Shown here: positions 1 to 15,000 of the stretch, piece by piece | Layout of the letters: each line of letters starts with the position of its first letter | How positions within the stretch are numbered: position 1 is the first letter of the stretch | DNA from: Nelumbo lutea | Lineage: Eukaryota; Streptophyta; Magnoliopsida; Proteales; Nelumbonaceae | Direction: 5' to 3' | Length of the DNA stretch: 64,000 nt | Assembly (NCBI GenBank): GCA_022828595.1 | Contig: JAKGHH010000002.1 | Location: forward strand, 81,316,383 to 81,380,382 | Notes under the pieces: generated by a model | The model's input: the letters and a program-made list of their open reading frames with translations, nothing else | The model's database searches: none | Told to the model about the DNA's origin: nothing | Program-made: the position numbers and the translations under genes

Positions 1-887
1 CAAGGCATCAAATCCTCCAAGAAGAGCTTAAGCCTTCAGAGAGAGACATCAGCAACCAAGGAGGAAGAAGTAGAGTTCGCCCCCTCTCATCTGGAAGCTG
101 CGATTTCATCATGGAGTGTCTATAAGTTTTTATTTCTGGTTGAAGGGTTAGGGAAGCTTTGATTCTTTAAACATTGTGAGATATAATTGATTTTTATTTC
201 AGTTCATTGTTTATAGGTATTCATATGTTTTCTGCGATTAACTATGAGGATTATTTTTATTGATTAAGCAAGAAGGGCCCCTTGCTCATTTAATGGAAAT
301 AATCTATGGCCAATTGAACCTCCAGTTTCGTATATGATTGGTAGGTTCGATCATGGTGGCAACTAACAGAAATTAATTGCAAAAAAGTTTTTGATCTATA
401 TTAGGAAAATGTATGATCTAGTTTTAACGGTCCGAGCTTTTGAGATCGCTGATCAAAATTGGGTATCTCCCCTCTTAATGCTATTAGTAGATTAAATCCT
501 AAGAGCTTGTTTAGAACTGTCTATGGATAAGGGAAGCAACCAAAGAGTTTGTTTTGGTTGTTGACTAATACGAGTAGAGGTTGGCTATTAGAGCTTGTTA
601 ACGGCTATAACCAATTTATTCGTAATCATATGAAACTATCCTTGCATCGATGATCAATGATAAGAATCAAGGCTGAACTTGTCCCTTTAATCAGAAGCTA
701 TCTATCATTGATTCGTAACCATATGAAACTATCCTTGCATCTTATTTTCCTTAACTTGTCCCTTACTTCGTTACTTGGAAATAAATCCACCCAATCCCTG
801 TGGAGACGACCTTGATCATCACTATATACAAATTATTCACTTCGAGCAAGACTTTTTATCTTTGGTTGGATTCGACACCCACTAGAA
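1..887 (+). repeat. Probable LTR-retrotransposon end (left edge cut off)
   Basis: No ORF is supported here. From about 795 the sequence has the CCCTGTGGAGACGACCTTG and TTGGATTCGACACC style of motifs that I associate with the region around the ends of plant Ty3 LTRs of the Athila/Tat kind. A short direct repeat (CGTAACCATATGAAACTATC style) occurs near 630 and 715. The other end of the element would lie to the left of the window, so boundaries cannot be set and this is an inference from motif style. Confidence 0.35.
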
Positions 888-2330
888 TCACATTCCTTGT
901 TTTAAAAAATCTGCATTTTCAATGATCAATCTTGAACCTAGAACCGGACCAGATCTGAAACCAAAAGGTAGGAGAGGGAGATACCTGATATGAAGAAATA
1001 GTATCCTCCAATGAAGGTGTTCACACCCAAAGAAATCTCCAAAGACTGCTCCCACTGAAGATAACATAGTGTAGGGTGGAGCAGAATCAGTAGTGTTCTT
1101 CCCAAGAACCGAACCCTTCAGCAAGGATTCGATGGAGGCTGTGAGCACGACTTCTTATCAGCCTTTCTCCAAAGACTGATATCAAGAACTATTCTTGATC
1201 TCTCCTACAAAACTGGAGATCGAACTGGCAGTAGGCAGCAATTGGAGGAGAACGCAGGGAGAAGATGGTGCAGTCACACTGTTGTTGTCTTCTCTATGTG
1301 TGATCTGAGATATGATCTTTGGGATTTTGGGATGGAGTGAATGGTTCACCCCCTCCTCCTTTTATAGACTTAAAGAGATCAACTCCTAATCTCATTAGGA
1401 GTTTCCTGATTCAAATCCTTATTTGAATCTGGACTCCCTTTAAGTGATAAGGATAAATCCTTATGTTATCTGCAGATTAGATCAGCTCTCTCATAATCTC
1501 ATTAGGAAGTTTCCATATCCAAATTCAGATCTGGACTCTCTGAGTGGATAGGAATAACTCCCTATCCTATCTGCTGATCCAATCCCAGATCCGCCCCTCT
1601 TTTTAATTAGTCTAACTAAACTAGTTTGAAATGGGCTTTAGGCCCAATAAGTCTTATGTGCTCAATGGCCTTCCAAACTGCTGCCCAGTTGGGCTTCTTT
1701 GTATGGCATGAGACCCAAACATTGATCTACACATCAGCTACATGGGTTCAGCCAAGCCTCTGTTACAAGGCTTGGCCGAATTCACTATTATGGGCAGTGA
1801 ACCCCTGAACCCATCACCATGGGCACTTAACACGCCCAACACTTATACTAAGTGGTCTCTGGGCCAAGCCACCTTATAAAAACCCAAGGACTGTGGGCAG
1901 ATGCAAGATTAGCCCATCAGTTATTACCATCAATGGTCTTACACTTAACCTCTCAGCCCATAATGATTAAACACTGCCCGACAAGAGAGGACATCTCCCT
2001 CGGCTGCAAGGAACATTGTTGCACTCTCTACTCACATGTACATCTGTATATAAATATATTTTGCAAAACAAATTTCAACGATTGAAACCGGTTGCCGGTA
2101 ATCTTGGTTTCCATCAAAGAGAGTGCATATCCGATCATTACCTTTGTCCGACAAAGGGGCTTATCATATCACTATGATTACCCACTCAGATGAATTCTCA
2201 GACTATCCCAACATACCAAGGTTTTGACCCCCTCTAAGGATCTCACTGATTGGCATATCAAAAACAGCCCAATCCGACACTTAGTGCAGTATTATAATTG
2301 AGTCTAGGGGTCAGGTGTAACATTCTAGTT
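888..2330. repeat. Dispersed repeat family A, copy 1 (right arm missing)
   Basis: This stretch is clearly homologous to 41145-42150. The two share the passage about ACCAGATCTGAA, the phrase TCCAAAGACTGCTCCCACTGAAG, and the 'ATGGGCTTTAGGCCCA' palindrome around 1630 (about 41990 in copy 2). Copy 1 starts inside the left inverted arm of copy 2. It lacks the right arm and continues past 1800 into sequence not found in copy 2. No coding sequence is credible; the short ORFs are chance. The class is not resolved. Confidence 0.55.
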
Positions 2331-3647
2331 TTGCCCACTAATCACCAAAGTCCAGGGCAATACTAGAATTCTGGTCTAGTTCAGGGTTTCAAGTAAACCT
2401 ACACTGCATGTACCTCGGGTCTCACTCTGGCAGATAAGACAGGCCACACCAACACTTGGCGACACATCAGTGTCAGCCTTGGCACAATAAATCTTCGCAA
2501 ACTTATCCAACGGTTGTGAACAATCTAAAATAACACGAGTCTTATAAGTGTTCAGTTTAAGGGTATTACAGAAAAACACACCACTATAACATGAATCAAA
2601 TATGTACTTTACTTATTTACAATAAATGTCATAATGTACATCGATCTGATTGGAGCTAAGGGCATACACTGTCTAACATTTGGATTCTCGGCCCACTCTG
2701 TGGTCGTTGCTCTACTCATGGTGACAATTCGGGCTGATGATGTGGTCAAGCCAACATTCAAATTACCTACTATGTCAAATCCAATGTGGCAGGGCAACCA
2801 AGCCAGGGTACAGCCCCATCAAAATCATAATCAGTATGCATAAAAAAGATGGAAGCTATTGCATTCGGAGGAGAGAGGACTCCTTCGGCTCAAAAAATTT
2901 GCACCAACTCTTGTTGGATCATAGTAAAGTGATCCTTTGACCAATCCACACCATTGCCAATTACAGTAGCATTTCCCGCAATTTACAAAACTTTAGCATC
3001 TTCACTCCCCGTACATGAAATAAGATTGCGCATGTCTTAACCGCGCATGCTTGAACTATTTCTAAAATAAAGGCATGCCTCGTTCACCAAATTTCCCGAA
3101 TCCTCTACAATAGGATTAAGTTGAATGAATTTGCCTGCGGGCTTTTTTTTCAAGGAAAAAAAATACCTAATTCAGATCATGCTTTAAATAGTGATCAATA
3201 TGATATTTTGGTCTTGTGTTCATTTTGTTAACATCAATTACAAATCAAATCTTTGTAAATATTTTTCCATAAGTAGACTGAAAAAGGATGTACTGTCGCC
3301 AGATGAGCCTACGGAATGGATGAAAGAAAGCTTTGGGTTGTACTAGTTTAATGTTGAACAAATTACTTTGTTTGCCCAGAAAAAATAATAATAATAATAA
3401 ATAAATAAACCTTTCCCCAAACAAATTAGTTTGTTTGGGTTGTACTGGTTTATGTACATTGAAAAAATTCTCTACAAAATCTCCGGGCATAATCTACATT
3501 GTCAATATCTCGTGACTGGATAAAATTGAAATTTCATCGAGAGGGCCTTCTAATCTACAAACGCCAGCATTTCTTTTCGTTGTCGAATTTCCTCACAAGG
3601 CCTTGCAGGCAGGCGTTGGCCAATGAAATTGTAACCACTAGACGTGA
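2331..3647. other. Intergenic spacer downstream of MED27
   Basis: No gene is supported. The sequence is AT-rich with an A-run near 3160 and a TAA-type microsatellite near 3385-3412. It includes the presumed 3' UTR of MED27, just left of 3648. Short ORFs on both strands (for example around 2634-2843) overlap one another and resemble nothing I know. Confidence 0.4.
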
Positions 3648-4120
3648 CTATAATTCTTCAGAGTAGCACCCAACATGATACGCTGGGACGAGATGTGAGC
3701 TTTGGTCTTTCATTGAAAATGATGATTGGGTTACTGTGGCTTTTGTAGTAAAAGAATGTCGGTAAGGACGAATAATAGGAGGCAGAAGAAAAGTCGACTG
3801 CTTGTCTATGGTCAAAAGCCGCCCACATTTACTGCAAAACAACAATTAAAAATACTTCAAAGCAATCATAGAAATAAAATACAGGAGGACATGTTTACCT
3901 ACCAGCAGGATTTTGTAAACAAAGTTTCGTAGCTGCAGATCCAGTGCTGCCAATACATAAAAAGTCAAGGACATTCCAGGAGATAAAAAAAGTACTCATG
4001 CACATATACCTTACTTAGGATGACAGGGATGGGAACTGAACTAGATCATCTCATTGTGCATCTCTGGTTTGGCTCTGTGTGTGTGGGTGGGTGGGTCTGT
4101 GTGTGTGTGTGTGTGTGTGG

Positions 4121-4166
<46 letters not shown>

Positions 4167-7100
4167 ACCAGAAGATTATATAATGCCATATCAGTGTTGA
4201 TGCCAAGAAAAAACTGCAATGCCTTGACAGCATGTTCCTGCAAGGGTGTGGTCAAAAGTGAAAAGTTGAGCTTCATATGTATTTCAGTCAGCCACTGAAA
4301 CTGCAAAATTCCCTAGTCATTGTAGGCTCCTACCGTGAGGTGTCTAAACACATGATACACTGAAAATCCTCTTGAATGAATGTAACTGCCTCCCTAAGAG
4401 AAAAAAGAGGTCAAATCATATATCAGTGAATTGATAGACAGCACTTCAGAAACTCTAAACGAGAAACAAAAATAACAAATCAAGCAACTGAAAACACAAA
4501 AGCTCCAAAACTGGAGATCACATTGTTTAACAAAGAATGTGACAAAGCTGAGAACCTAAACATGATCCATCAGTGCAACTAATCCATTTTATGCACATCG
4601 AACAAATCACAGATATAATGGTGAAACCCATAAAGAATATACATCAGGACACCTTCAAGATGGCAGGACCTTTATTATTGTTGTTTATTTAATTCTAGTG
4701 GCCATTATAAAATCAAAAGAGGAGAGGGAAGGAAAAGCTGGGAGGGAAATAGGGAAATTGAAGTGATACTAAGGCCATGGCCCTTATAAACTCCTTTAAT
4801 TACTAATGTGAAATAGATAGAGTGGCCATTATAGATCAAAAGAGGAGAGGGAAGGAAAAGCTGGGAGGAAAATAGAGAAATTGAAGAGAGGGATACTAAG
4901 GCCATGGCCCTTATAAACTCCTTTAATTATTAATGTGAAATAGATAGAGTAAAGCACCTTGAGAAAAACCAACACTGGTGCACACTAACAATACTCCCCC
5001 TCAAGCTGGTGCAAAGAACCAAATTGCCAAGTACACATTATGAAAGTGGATGGGGCATTAGACAAGCTAAATGCCTTGACCAACCATTCCTACAACCTCT
5101 CAATAGTTTTGAAGGATGTTTTCCACTCATCTCCAAGTTTAGGTCTTATTTGGTAATACCCACTTTTCTAATCGATTATTGGGAAACACAAGGTTTTGCT
5201 TAAGTTGTTTAACATTTCATCCAACCAGGGAATTGGAAATCTGCACTTAGACATTCTTTCTTTGGCACCAACAAACTTGGACTGCACATGGACTAGGGCT
5301 GGGGCAGATATGCCCTTTTTCTAGCAGCTCTTTCACTCGCCATTTCAGTTCTTGCTCTTTAGGGTCTAGACGGTAGTGTGAACAATTGGGAAGTCCATCT
5401 GGTAGTTCAGCTGCGAAAAAATATTTGATACCATCCTTCCAAAAAGTGTAGGTATTGGTCCTACCATTATGGATCATCTCTCAATCATATTATAAAAAAT
5501 TTATAATATAAAACACTAACTTTTGGCTAGTTCCCTAGTTTTATATACCATTCAACATGTATATTAATTGAAAAAATAGCAATTATCTTTATTAAGAATA
5601 TTAAATTTCCTTTAAAAATGTGGCAAATCATCACATCTAAAAGATGAAAAACTTCTACACATTAATTTCATTATTTTCATAAATAATACTACTATAATAA
5701 GGATTTAATAGAGAAATTCATATCAATTAGCAACTAAAGAAGGTTAACTTTATATGATAAATATTCAAGATGGAAAGTAAATTAGAAAAAACAAGGATGG
5801 ACTTTCTGTTTTATTTAATTAGAGAGAGAATAGAAAAAAAAAAAGGAACCACTTCATAATTCTATTCTTTCTTATTTCTTTCTTTCTTTCTTCTCTCCTC
5901 AAAACCCTTTGATCTTTTAAATTTCAATAGTAAAACATTAAAACAAAGTATAATTGATATATATAGCATATAATAGAATTTATTAACACATACATTAATA
6001 AGATACAGCAATACAAATGATATTATAAAAGGTGCCTGCCTTGTCATTTTTGTCGCCTAGGCAGGCGCTTAGTCGGCTAGGTCGGCACCTAGTTGCTAAA
6101 AGTCAAGGCGTTTGGGTGAGGTGCCCAGCCAAGGGCGCTTAGTCGCCTAGGCGACGCCTTGACAACTACTGACCAAGGATTAATGACTGGCTTTATTACA
6201 TGGGCTGAAGTTAGGAAGACCACACAGTTTTGATTGTGGGAGACTCAGAAACAGCTACCAGATGGCTGTAGTATAAGAAAAAAGAAGGGAAGATGATACC
6301 CAGATTCATGTGATCAACGAGATCACTCTTGCAAGACAAGGGGTAAGCAGAAGTCGAATGTATTGGGAAACCATTTAAAGGGATATATAACAGTTGCTGT
6401 AAACGAAGGAAAAGCAATGTAATGGCTACTAATTATTGTAGCCTGGGGGAAATCACTTAACACATAGTATATGATTGTTTTATTACATTGTAATAAATTT
6501 CTGAAAGATATCCATCAGAGAGATAGGTCTAAGACATTCTGATTCAACCTACGAAGTTATGGAAGATAATAGTTCAGATATATTCATCGAAAACAGATAA
6601 TAGGCTCAGATATACATTGCTTTCAAGATCATTTCCTGGTCATATAAAAGAAATTTATTGTACAATCCATGTTCATTGAAGCTGCTTTGGGAATCTTCAT
6701 AGCTTATGTTCTTTCTACCATCGGCATTGAACAAACTTTCATGATTCATTCTCAGATCCTCTAAAACTCAAGGGCATGTTTTTTTCTATCTAGGAGAGAA
6801 CGATGCAAAAGTTAATGAGTCAAGTCCAGGATATTCTGAATTTCCATGTGTTTTCTTGCATTTCGGAGGGTACTATCATATAATTAATTATTCAGTACTT
6901 CAGTAGCTATATTATATCATTTAAACCATTAGTATTGTTTATAGTTGCAATAGGATTTGGTTTTTCTAGTTGCATTAGGAGTTGGTTTTCCTGATTATAG
7001 TTAAGAGTTAGTTTTCCTAATTGAAATAGGAATTTGTACAAAACCAAGAATTATGTTAAACTGTAAGTCTTAGTTCCAAGTCAACTAGGATTTGCTTTAT

Positions 7101-8955
7101 TCCTAGTTAGTATCTTAGTCTGGTTTTGGTGTAAAGTAGAAAAACAAGGGGGAAAGGCTGGCCAATTTCCTCATCTTTGCCTATAATTATATATAAGTTC
7201 TATATTTTTTCTGCAGAAGATAAAGTAATATTTTTCTGCTTTTAACATTTAAGTTACAGAAACTTACCTAAAGTGACAATTCCCTCAAGAAGCTATTAGG
7301 TATTGCTTGCTAATAGTTCTTCCAGGAGTTGATTTCCAGTGAAGCCTAGGTGCTAATTCTTGGGTTACTTTGTCCCATGGGTTGCCAGCTCAACAGGAAG
7401 GACTTCCACAAACAGGAGATAAAATATCAACGTTGATGGGTGCCCCTATGGGACAAAAAACTAGCAATCGGTTGCCAGAAGATCAACGCAATCTAAGCAT
7501 CCAATAAATAACTCTGATCATAACCAAATAAATAATCATTTTTTATTGTTAAGAATAACTTTATTGATTTTTAAAAAAAGGATCACGTTAGGCAGGCCTT
7601 TCACCACCTAACACCAAAGTCTTTACTTCTCATTACTGCTACCAAGTACCTTTCATTTGTTAGTCCCTAAGGCCCAAATACATTTGAGCCCTGTTTGCCC
7701 CTTGCATTGCAAGTGAGTCAGTGATGCAACTTGCTAACCTATGAAACCGCACGATTGAAATAACTCTTTCCCTTATTATTTGCTTAATTTCTGTCAGAAT
7801 GTCTCTATGCTGCCATGTTTCCTGGCTTGTGTGTATCCAGCCAAGTAAATGACCATTTCAGAATCTCACCTATCATTAAATAGAATGGAGCTTCTCTCCT
7901 TCCATATAACCCATCTCTTCTACTTGTTTGCACCTCCACATATTCTCTAACCTTTTTGTAGGTATAGAAAGAAAACTGCTCTCAAAGAGCTTCACAATGT
8001 CTGATGGGAAAACCGGAAAAGAAAACTGCTGCATGAAGTCCTTAAATGTTGGCAAGCTTTTTTTTTTTTGGAAAATGTTGGCAAGCTTTCAAGGAACTTC
8101 AGGTCCATTAAGGGGCCAGGTCATTTAGAAATTGCAACATCATAAGACACAATTCATAAGTCTATACAACCTTGCACATATATCACTTAACTTTTCAATC
8201 CCCAACCACTTGTCTTCTCAAAATCTAGTTCTTGAATCATTTCCAACATCGTAAGACATAATTCATAAAGGCTGAATGAAAATTCATTATCCATTTCCAA
8301 AAACACACCCCATGAGTTAACTTCACCTCTTTTAAATCCCATCCAAAATTCACCAGCCCATATTTGCATGCAATGACCCTCCATAATGCCTCCTTTTCAC
8401 AACCAAACCTCCACAACCACTTCCTCAGTAGTGCACCATTAAATAACCTCACCCTTCTAATCCCCAAGCCATCTTTTTTATCCCTACAAACGTCCCATTT
8501 CACCAAGTGGGACTTCTTTCCTTGGCCCTAACACTCCATAGAAAGTCCCTCTGCACCTCCATTTGAAAAATCCTGTTTGAAAGTGTACCAACCAATCTTA
8601 CAGAATTTCATTGTAAAACAATTCAGTCCTAGTAACTTACCTCCCTCCATATGGAAAATGGCATCCATTATTTCTTCCTCTAAAAATGACTTTTCTAAAT
8701 CAGCAGCTTCTTCATCAGATCTATTAAAGTCCAAGCCATTCAGCCTTGGCCTTCTATTCCACCATTCTTCGTAGAGGCTTGAATAGAAATCCATAATGGC
8801 TCCCTTGATTCGACACTCATCCCCCAGCACCTCCTCATTTACTTTTAATCATGGTTCAAAGTATCGATACACCTTTGCGTATCGGCAGAGGTGTATAGGT
8901 ACTTTAAACTATACACCCTTTATTTTTTTAGTTATTTTTTCAAATTTCAGTTTTA

Positions 8956-9002
<47 letters not shown>

Positions 9003-12000
9003 TTATAAAAATGGGTTCCCAAAAACACCTGTAAACAGGTGTATCAGGTACCCAAAGATACGATACGATATGCCTGATACAGTGTGTATCGTATCGATAC
9101 CTTGAACCTTGCTTTCAATGTCATAATACTGTTCACCCACCTCCTAGCATTGGCCATTTTGTGAATGCAGGCAGTATTATTATCACCTTTCAACCAGAGA
9201 CTCCAGGACTGCTGCAATGCTGCCTCCATTTCACCTATTAATGAATTGAGAGTTTGTCAAAATTCATCTTGGCCTGCACCCCAGATTTAAAAATAGAGAA
9301 CATCTCAGATTTACCATTCATTAAATATAACCAAGCCATCCGAGAAAGTCATCAACAAAGGTAACAGTATTTAAATACCAAAAAAGACATAACTGAACAT
9401 GGGTCTCAAACAACAGAATCACCTAACTTAAATAGACTAGACACAAAACTAATCACACAAGGTGGAAAAGATGCCCAGTGATGTTTACTCAACAGGCAAA
9501 CATCACACTCTAACACAACACAAACTTCAATAAAGATAATACTCTGTAGACTCTATAAGGATGCCCAAATGGTAATGCAACCAAAGTACTAATTCACTAG
9601 AGGATGAGTATAAAGCTATATTGCCACCATCAAGAAAATATGAACCACCAGACTTGCATCCTCCAATCTGCCTCTTGGTCTTCAAGTCTAAAATACACAA
9701 TGAGAAGGATAATCTACTCACAGACATTAAGCTAAAAGGAAACTGAGGAATAAATAAAATCCTCTCACTTGACAAGATAAAGAGAAAAAATGAGGGGACT
9801 TTCCTTCCTGCAACAAGATGTTAAGAAGAGATGGTAATCGAAGCAAAGAAGATGATAATGGAATAAAGAAAAAGAAATCATTTTCTTGATTGGAGAAGCA
9901 ACACTATGGTTGAAAGGCTTCATCAATGGGGCACTCTACTCTGTTAAGAACATTGGTTGGGAGAGCTATCCAGAGCTATCAAGAAGAAGATATCAAGTAG
10001 AGCTGGACTGCTGGAGCATAATCGGAAAGGCTGGTCTGTGAAATACTCAGAGTTCTTTGGCAACAACAAAAAACAACTGATTTGTATCCCAGAAGGAAAG
10101 CAAGGTCTGGGCTAGAAGACCGTTGTAGAGAAGATGCAAGAATTTCCGTTGAAGAAAGAAAATGATAATCTTAAGTTGCGAGACCCTGGAGGCAAAGCAA
10201 ATAAAGATTAATCATGAGAAGTCTAAAGAGGAGTCAAGTGAAGCAAATAATAGTGGAGGAGATGCAGAATATAACTTGCAAGAAGAGACACAAAAGAATT
10301 TGCTGGTGGTAAGTTCAAGTTCCAAAAGTTAATTCTGGAAAATGGCAAAGGAGAATGTGGAAAAAGACAGGTTCTAAGGGTGGGGAAGGAGGTGACCGAC
10401 TGGGGAGTTATTCTGGATTCGATTATGCCCAAACTCAGTCAGTTTTGGAGTTTCTTTTCCTTTGACGAGAGGAGATCTGTTCTGGAAATAGGGGACAAAG
10501 ATGTAGACTTTACAACAGTGGAAAATGAGATGGAATTGGTTTTGGTAGAGAATTGGTCATTCTCTTGCAACAGAAGGAGGTAACTGATGGAGCCTTCACG
10601 ATTAAATTGGTAGGCCTACCCTTTACATTGTGGAAGGAGTCTTCTCTTGACAGAATCATAAGAATTATGGGAAGTGTCCTAGCGATCAATACAGCTAAAT
10701 AGCTAATCTTTGTTCTGTGAGGGTTAGAATCACTGGATTGAAACCTGAAATAGTTCCCCTTTCAATCGACATCTCTGACAGGTTGCGGACCAATGTGTGG
10801 TTGGTGGCGGAAGTTGAAACGTCACTGTGGAGAGAAGGTTGAGATGTTGAAGAAGATGATGGGCTGCAGGGTGATGCTTATGTAGTGGAAGGAGAGAGGA
10901 TAGAGGAAAAGAAGTGAAAGAAATTTTTAACATGGAAGATGACAATCAAAAGCCAGGGGTCAAATCAAGGATCTCCTTGGTAAGGAAAATTTTTCAAATA
11001 AATTTGAACCCAAAATGAAGGGAACGGGTAACACCTCTTTGCTGAGGTTCTTAGAAAAGGGACTGCATCATATCCCACATGGGGCCCAGTCCATTGAAGG
11101 CCAACAAGAGACCTCATAAGGGTGAAGTAACATCTGAACTAATTAGGAGAAATGTGGACCAGGCTATGGACTTGCTTGAAATTCCAATGAGTTGGAAGCT
11201 TATCAGTTTATGGATCATGTGACAATTTTAGTTGTCACATGAGGCACGACCTGTTGGGCTCAACTAGTAATGGTAAAACTAGTCCATCATTGTCCCAAGT
11301 TGATGCCTATGAGAGAACAGCTTCAAACTCTGGATTGAAGACATCATAGCAGTGGGTTCCAAGGCTGGAGGCTATGCATAAGACTTCAACTGAAGCCATG
11401 AGTGATCGCCCCAATCCCAGGTACATCAGGATTGACCGGAGGATCTTGATGTTGATGATGGCTGGGTGGACCGTAGTCAGTCGGACAATGAAGAATCTGA
11501 TTCAGAGATGGGGTCATTGGTTGATAGTGTGGGAGATGAGGAAGTTATGGTAGAGAAACCTGAAGACTACCTCAGCACAGGCATATTCTTTGCCGAAGAG
11601 GGGAATGTGTTGAAGGATGCCTCATCTTCATGTTCAGCGGAAAACAGTAGAGGATGTAATATATTCATCAAAAAAAAATTAGAGGATGTAATATGGTTAC
11701 ATATAAGGAGGCAGTTGGGGTAGGAAACCAAACCCCAAACAAGGGGGAACCAAACCAAATTTTCATTCTAGGCAGGGTGTCCGTAAGGAGATAGTGAAGG
11801 ATCAACTGAGGCTGAGCAGGGAGATTCCAGTTAGGGATAAGCAACAGAACAATGGGAGTGCTCAGAGGGTTAAAACAACCACAGGAGGCTTCCCAGATGA
11901 AACTCCAAGTGCGGAAATTTGTGAGCTCCAAACACTTGAACAAGAATAAACAAGTCCATCTAATTTGTTGCGCCTATCCCTTTCCTGAAACTATGTATAA

Positions 12001-15000
12001 CCTTTGTTCTGGAAATTTTATTAAATTTTGGGAACACATTTAGTGGTGCAATTCACTCTTAAAGGAACAATTCCCTTACTATATGCCCTTTCCTAACTGC
12101 AGAGATGAAACCACTTTAACATTTATTACTCTAGAGAAAAAGACCTAATTGATGCTTATTCCCTCACTGGTGCTCTCTTTGTAAGGCTAATGATGAGACT
12201 TTCTATCACTTATTAATCTCCTCCCCCTTTGTTTCCTCAATTTGGGAAACCCCTGCCAAATGTACAAAGCTTGTTTACCTCTACCTTTGTTAGTTGACCG
12301 AAGAAGAGGAGAAGAATTTTATGAAGGTGTACAAGAGCGGCTGTTTGTTGGACAATTTGGTAAGAGAGAAATCAGAGAGTTTTCTCAGAAAAGGAGAGAA
12401 GTAGGGTTGCTTTAATTGAAGCTATTACTATCAGAGTGGTCCATTGGGTGAAATCCTTGAAACTTTTTGAGTACATTCCTATGACTTGATGAGAAAACGG
12501 AAGGAAATGGCTGACTCAGCCCCCCTCAGGGATGTCATTGGGCATCTTGGTCCCCACCAATTGGGTGATTCATATAGCTGAACTTTGTGGAAGTAGTGAT
12601 GGAAATCCACACCCTTCAGGCATTGGACGAGTGTCAAAAATGATGAAGGATCATTGCTCTTTATTCAAGCCTAATTGGAGAGGGTGATCCTCTGAGGGCT
12701 GAAATAATGGATGCAATGGAAGGAGTACAAAAGGCTAAGGAAATGCATATTTACAAACTGATCATTGAAGGGGATTGGACTCAAAGTTAGTAAGAGGTTG
12801 GCTACAAAAAGGAGGATGCACTTATCAAAAAAAAAAAAGGAGGGTGCTGGTTGGTGGGACTACATTAATGAAAAAAGGAGGTTCAAGTGGCTATCACAAG
12901 GAATGGAAGTTAATCTACAATGAGTGAAAAGAGATGCTAATTCTTTCATTGATGCATCGGCTAAACAAGGGGGGGAAAGGAATCAACTATTTTGGGCTTT
13001 GTAGTAAACATGTGTAAGGGAGAGCTAAGAAGGTTTATCTCTCCCTTTTTTTGCTCCTTGTATCTCTTTGTTTTAATTTAATGAACCTGATTCAGTTATT
13101 GATCAAAAAGAAACCTGAGGAACAAATAAAATAGATGATAAAGATTGTTGAGAACTAGGAGTAGATGATAAAGATAACTGAGAAATAATGGGCAACATAA
13201 AGATAAAGGTTGCAAAGTGGGTTGAAAAGATGGACAATTTCAGAGAATTCTTGGTGAATGAAATAGTGAGAGCTTGAGGAAAAGTGGCTAACTCTTACAG
13301 AGTGAAAGATAAAGCTGTGATGGATTGGAAACAACCATCAAGTCACAGACTGGAGTTGATTTTTGATGGTAGCTTGCTAGGCAACCCAAGCCTGGCAGGA
13401 ATCGGGGAATTCATTAGAGATACAACAGGTGCTATCAAGGCATTGTCTTCAGGCCCCATTGGAGTTCTTGATTCTATTAAAGCTGGAATAATGGCCTTGC
13501 TACAAGATTTAAGGGATGGGCAAGAAACTTGGACTCTAACAATTGGAGGTGGAAAGGGATTCTAAAGTAGTTATCTCATGGTTAAGCAGCAACATCCCAG
13601 GAGTTTTAGACTTATAGGTAGACAGTAAGGGAAATTGAGTCATTCTCCAAGGATGTGGCAGCTACATTTAGGTGGATCAGGATAGAAAGTACAATGGCAA
13701 ACTCTTTGGCCAATCAAGGGGTTCACAGGGAACAATTCTTTTGCACTAAATTGTACTTGGGATGTACTGAAAAATGATATGGGTGGCTGGGGTACTTTCC
13801 ATCCTGTTGTACTTTCTCATTTTATCATTTTAATTTCATGAAATTTAGGTTGCTTATCAAAAACAAAAGGAATTGCTACTCCTACACCAGAGACAGAGGA
13901 AACAGTACCATTGGCCAGGGTGACATGTTGAAAAGACTTGTAAATAGGGATAAATTGTTAAAAGGAAGAATAGGTACCTATCATATGGTTTGTAGCTCTC
14001 CTAAGTCAATGACCCATGGAGTACTAGTAGAAAAAGAGCAAGATGAGCCAATACCTGAAAGTTTGGGCAATAGTAGTCGTGGAAGAGGAGGCATGAGGTG
14101 TAATTCCTCTCACAATCTGGTGGTGCTCACATGGTTAATGACTACACAGCTATACAAGTGGACTTCTACCATAGTCAACAGTCTGCCCCTCAGACCCACA
14201 ATGAAAGCATGTCCAAACTCCATGTAAATCTCTATAATACCCAATTGTATGTCCCTCAAGTCCATAGTGAATACAATATCTACCATTCATGGTCCTACCA
14301 TGACCACAACACCTCCAACCTTAGATCAACCTCCTGTAGAGCCACATCCACATCCTCCATGTGAACCACTACTACAACCACCAGGTCCACCACATCCTAT
14401 ATATCCACTAACTTCCAAGCTAAACAGTTAACAACAGGTGTAGTCTGTAACTTCAGAAGTCTAGCTTTTCAGAGTCATGAGAAAACTTCTTCCATCAACA
14501 GGTGTAGTCTGTAACTTCAGAAGTCTAGCTTTTCAGAGTCATGAGAAAACTTCTTCCATGGATAGAAAGTCAAGACTACCCAAATTTGTGATCTCACTGA
14601 TTCGTACTCAGGCTTAATTCTAGATTAAAAAAAATGGCAACATAGAAATAATCCCTTCAATTGCTTCCCAAATACATTCTCCTAACTTGATCTCAAATGT
14701 GCTTAGAAGTATCCAAGAAAATTAAGCTGATACTAACATTAGGCTTGATGAATTCCACAACCAGATCTTTATTTGAGCATTCTCTTGCAGCCAATCAGAG
14801 TAAGAAGGCCTAACAGATTTAGGTTTCTTTTCATTAGGTACTTAAGTTTCCCCTTTGTAGTCAATAACACCTCAACGGATATAGCCCACATAACAGATGT
14901 CGTCTGAATGGGTAAAAAATCAGGAGATACCACAACAGCAGATTTAGACCCCATGTCAGTCATAATTAATTAAATAAATTCTAAATCTGGTAAACCTCAC

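Noticed and set aside
4046..4306. 86-aa ORF with SLSLSL and HTHTHT runs
   Set aside because: Only its EHAVKALQFFLGINTDMALYNLL part is real (MED27 exon 5). The rest is translated microsatellite in intron 5.
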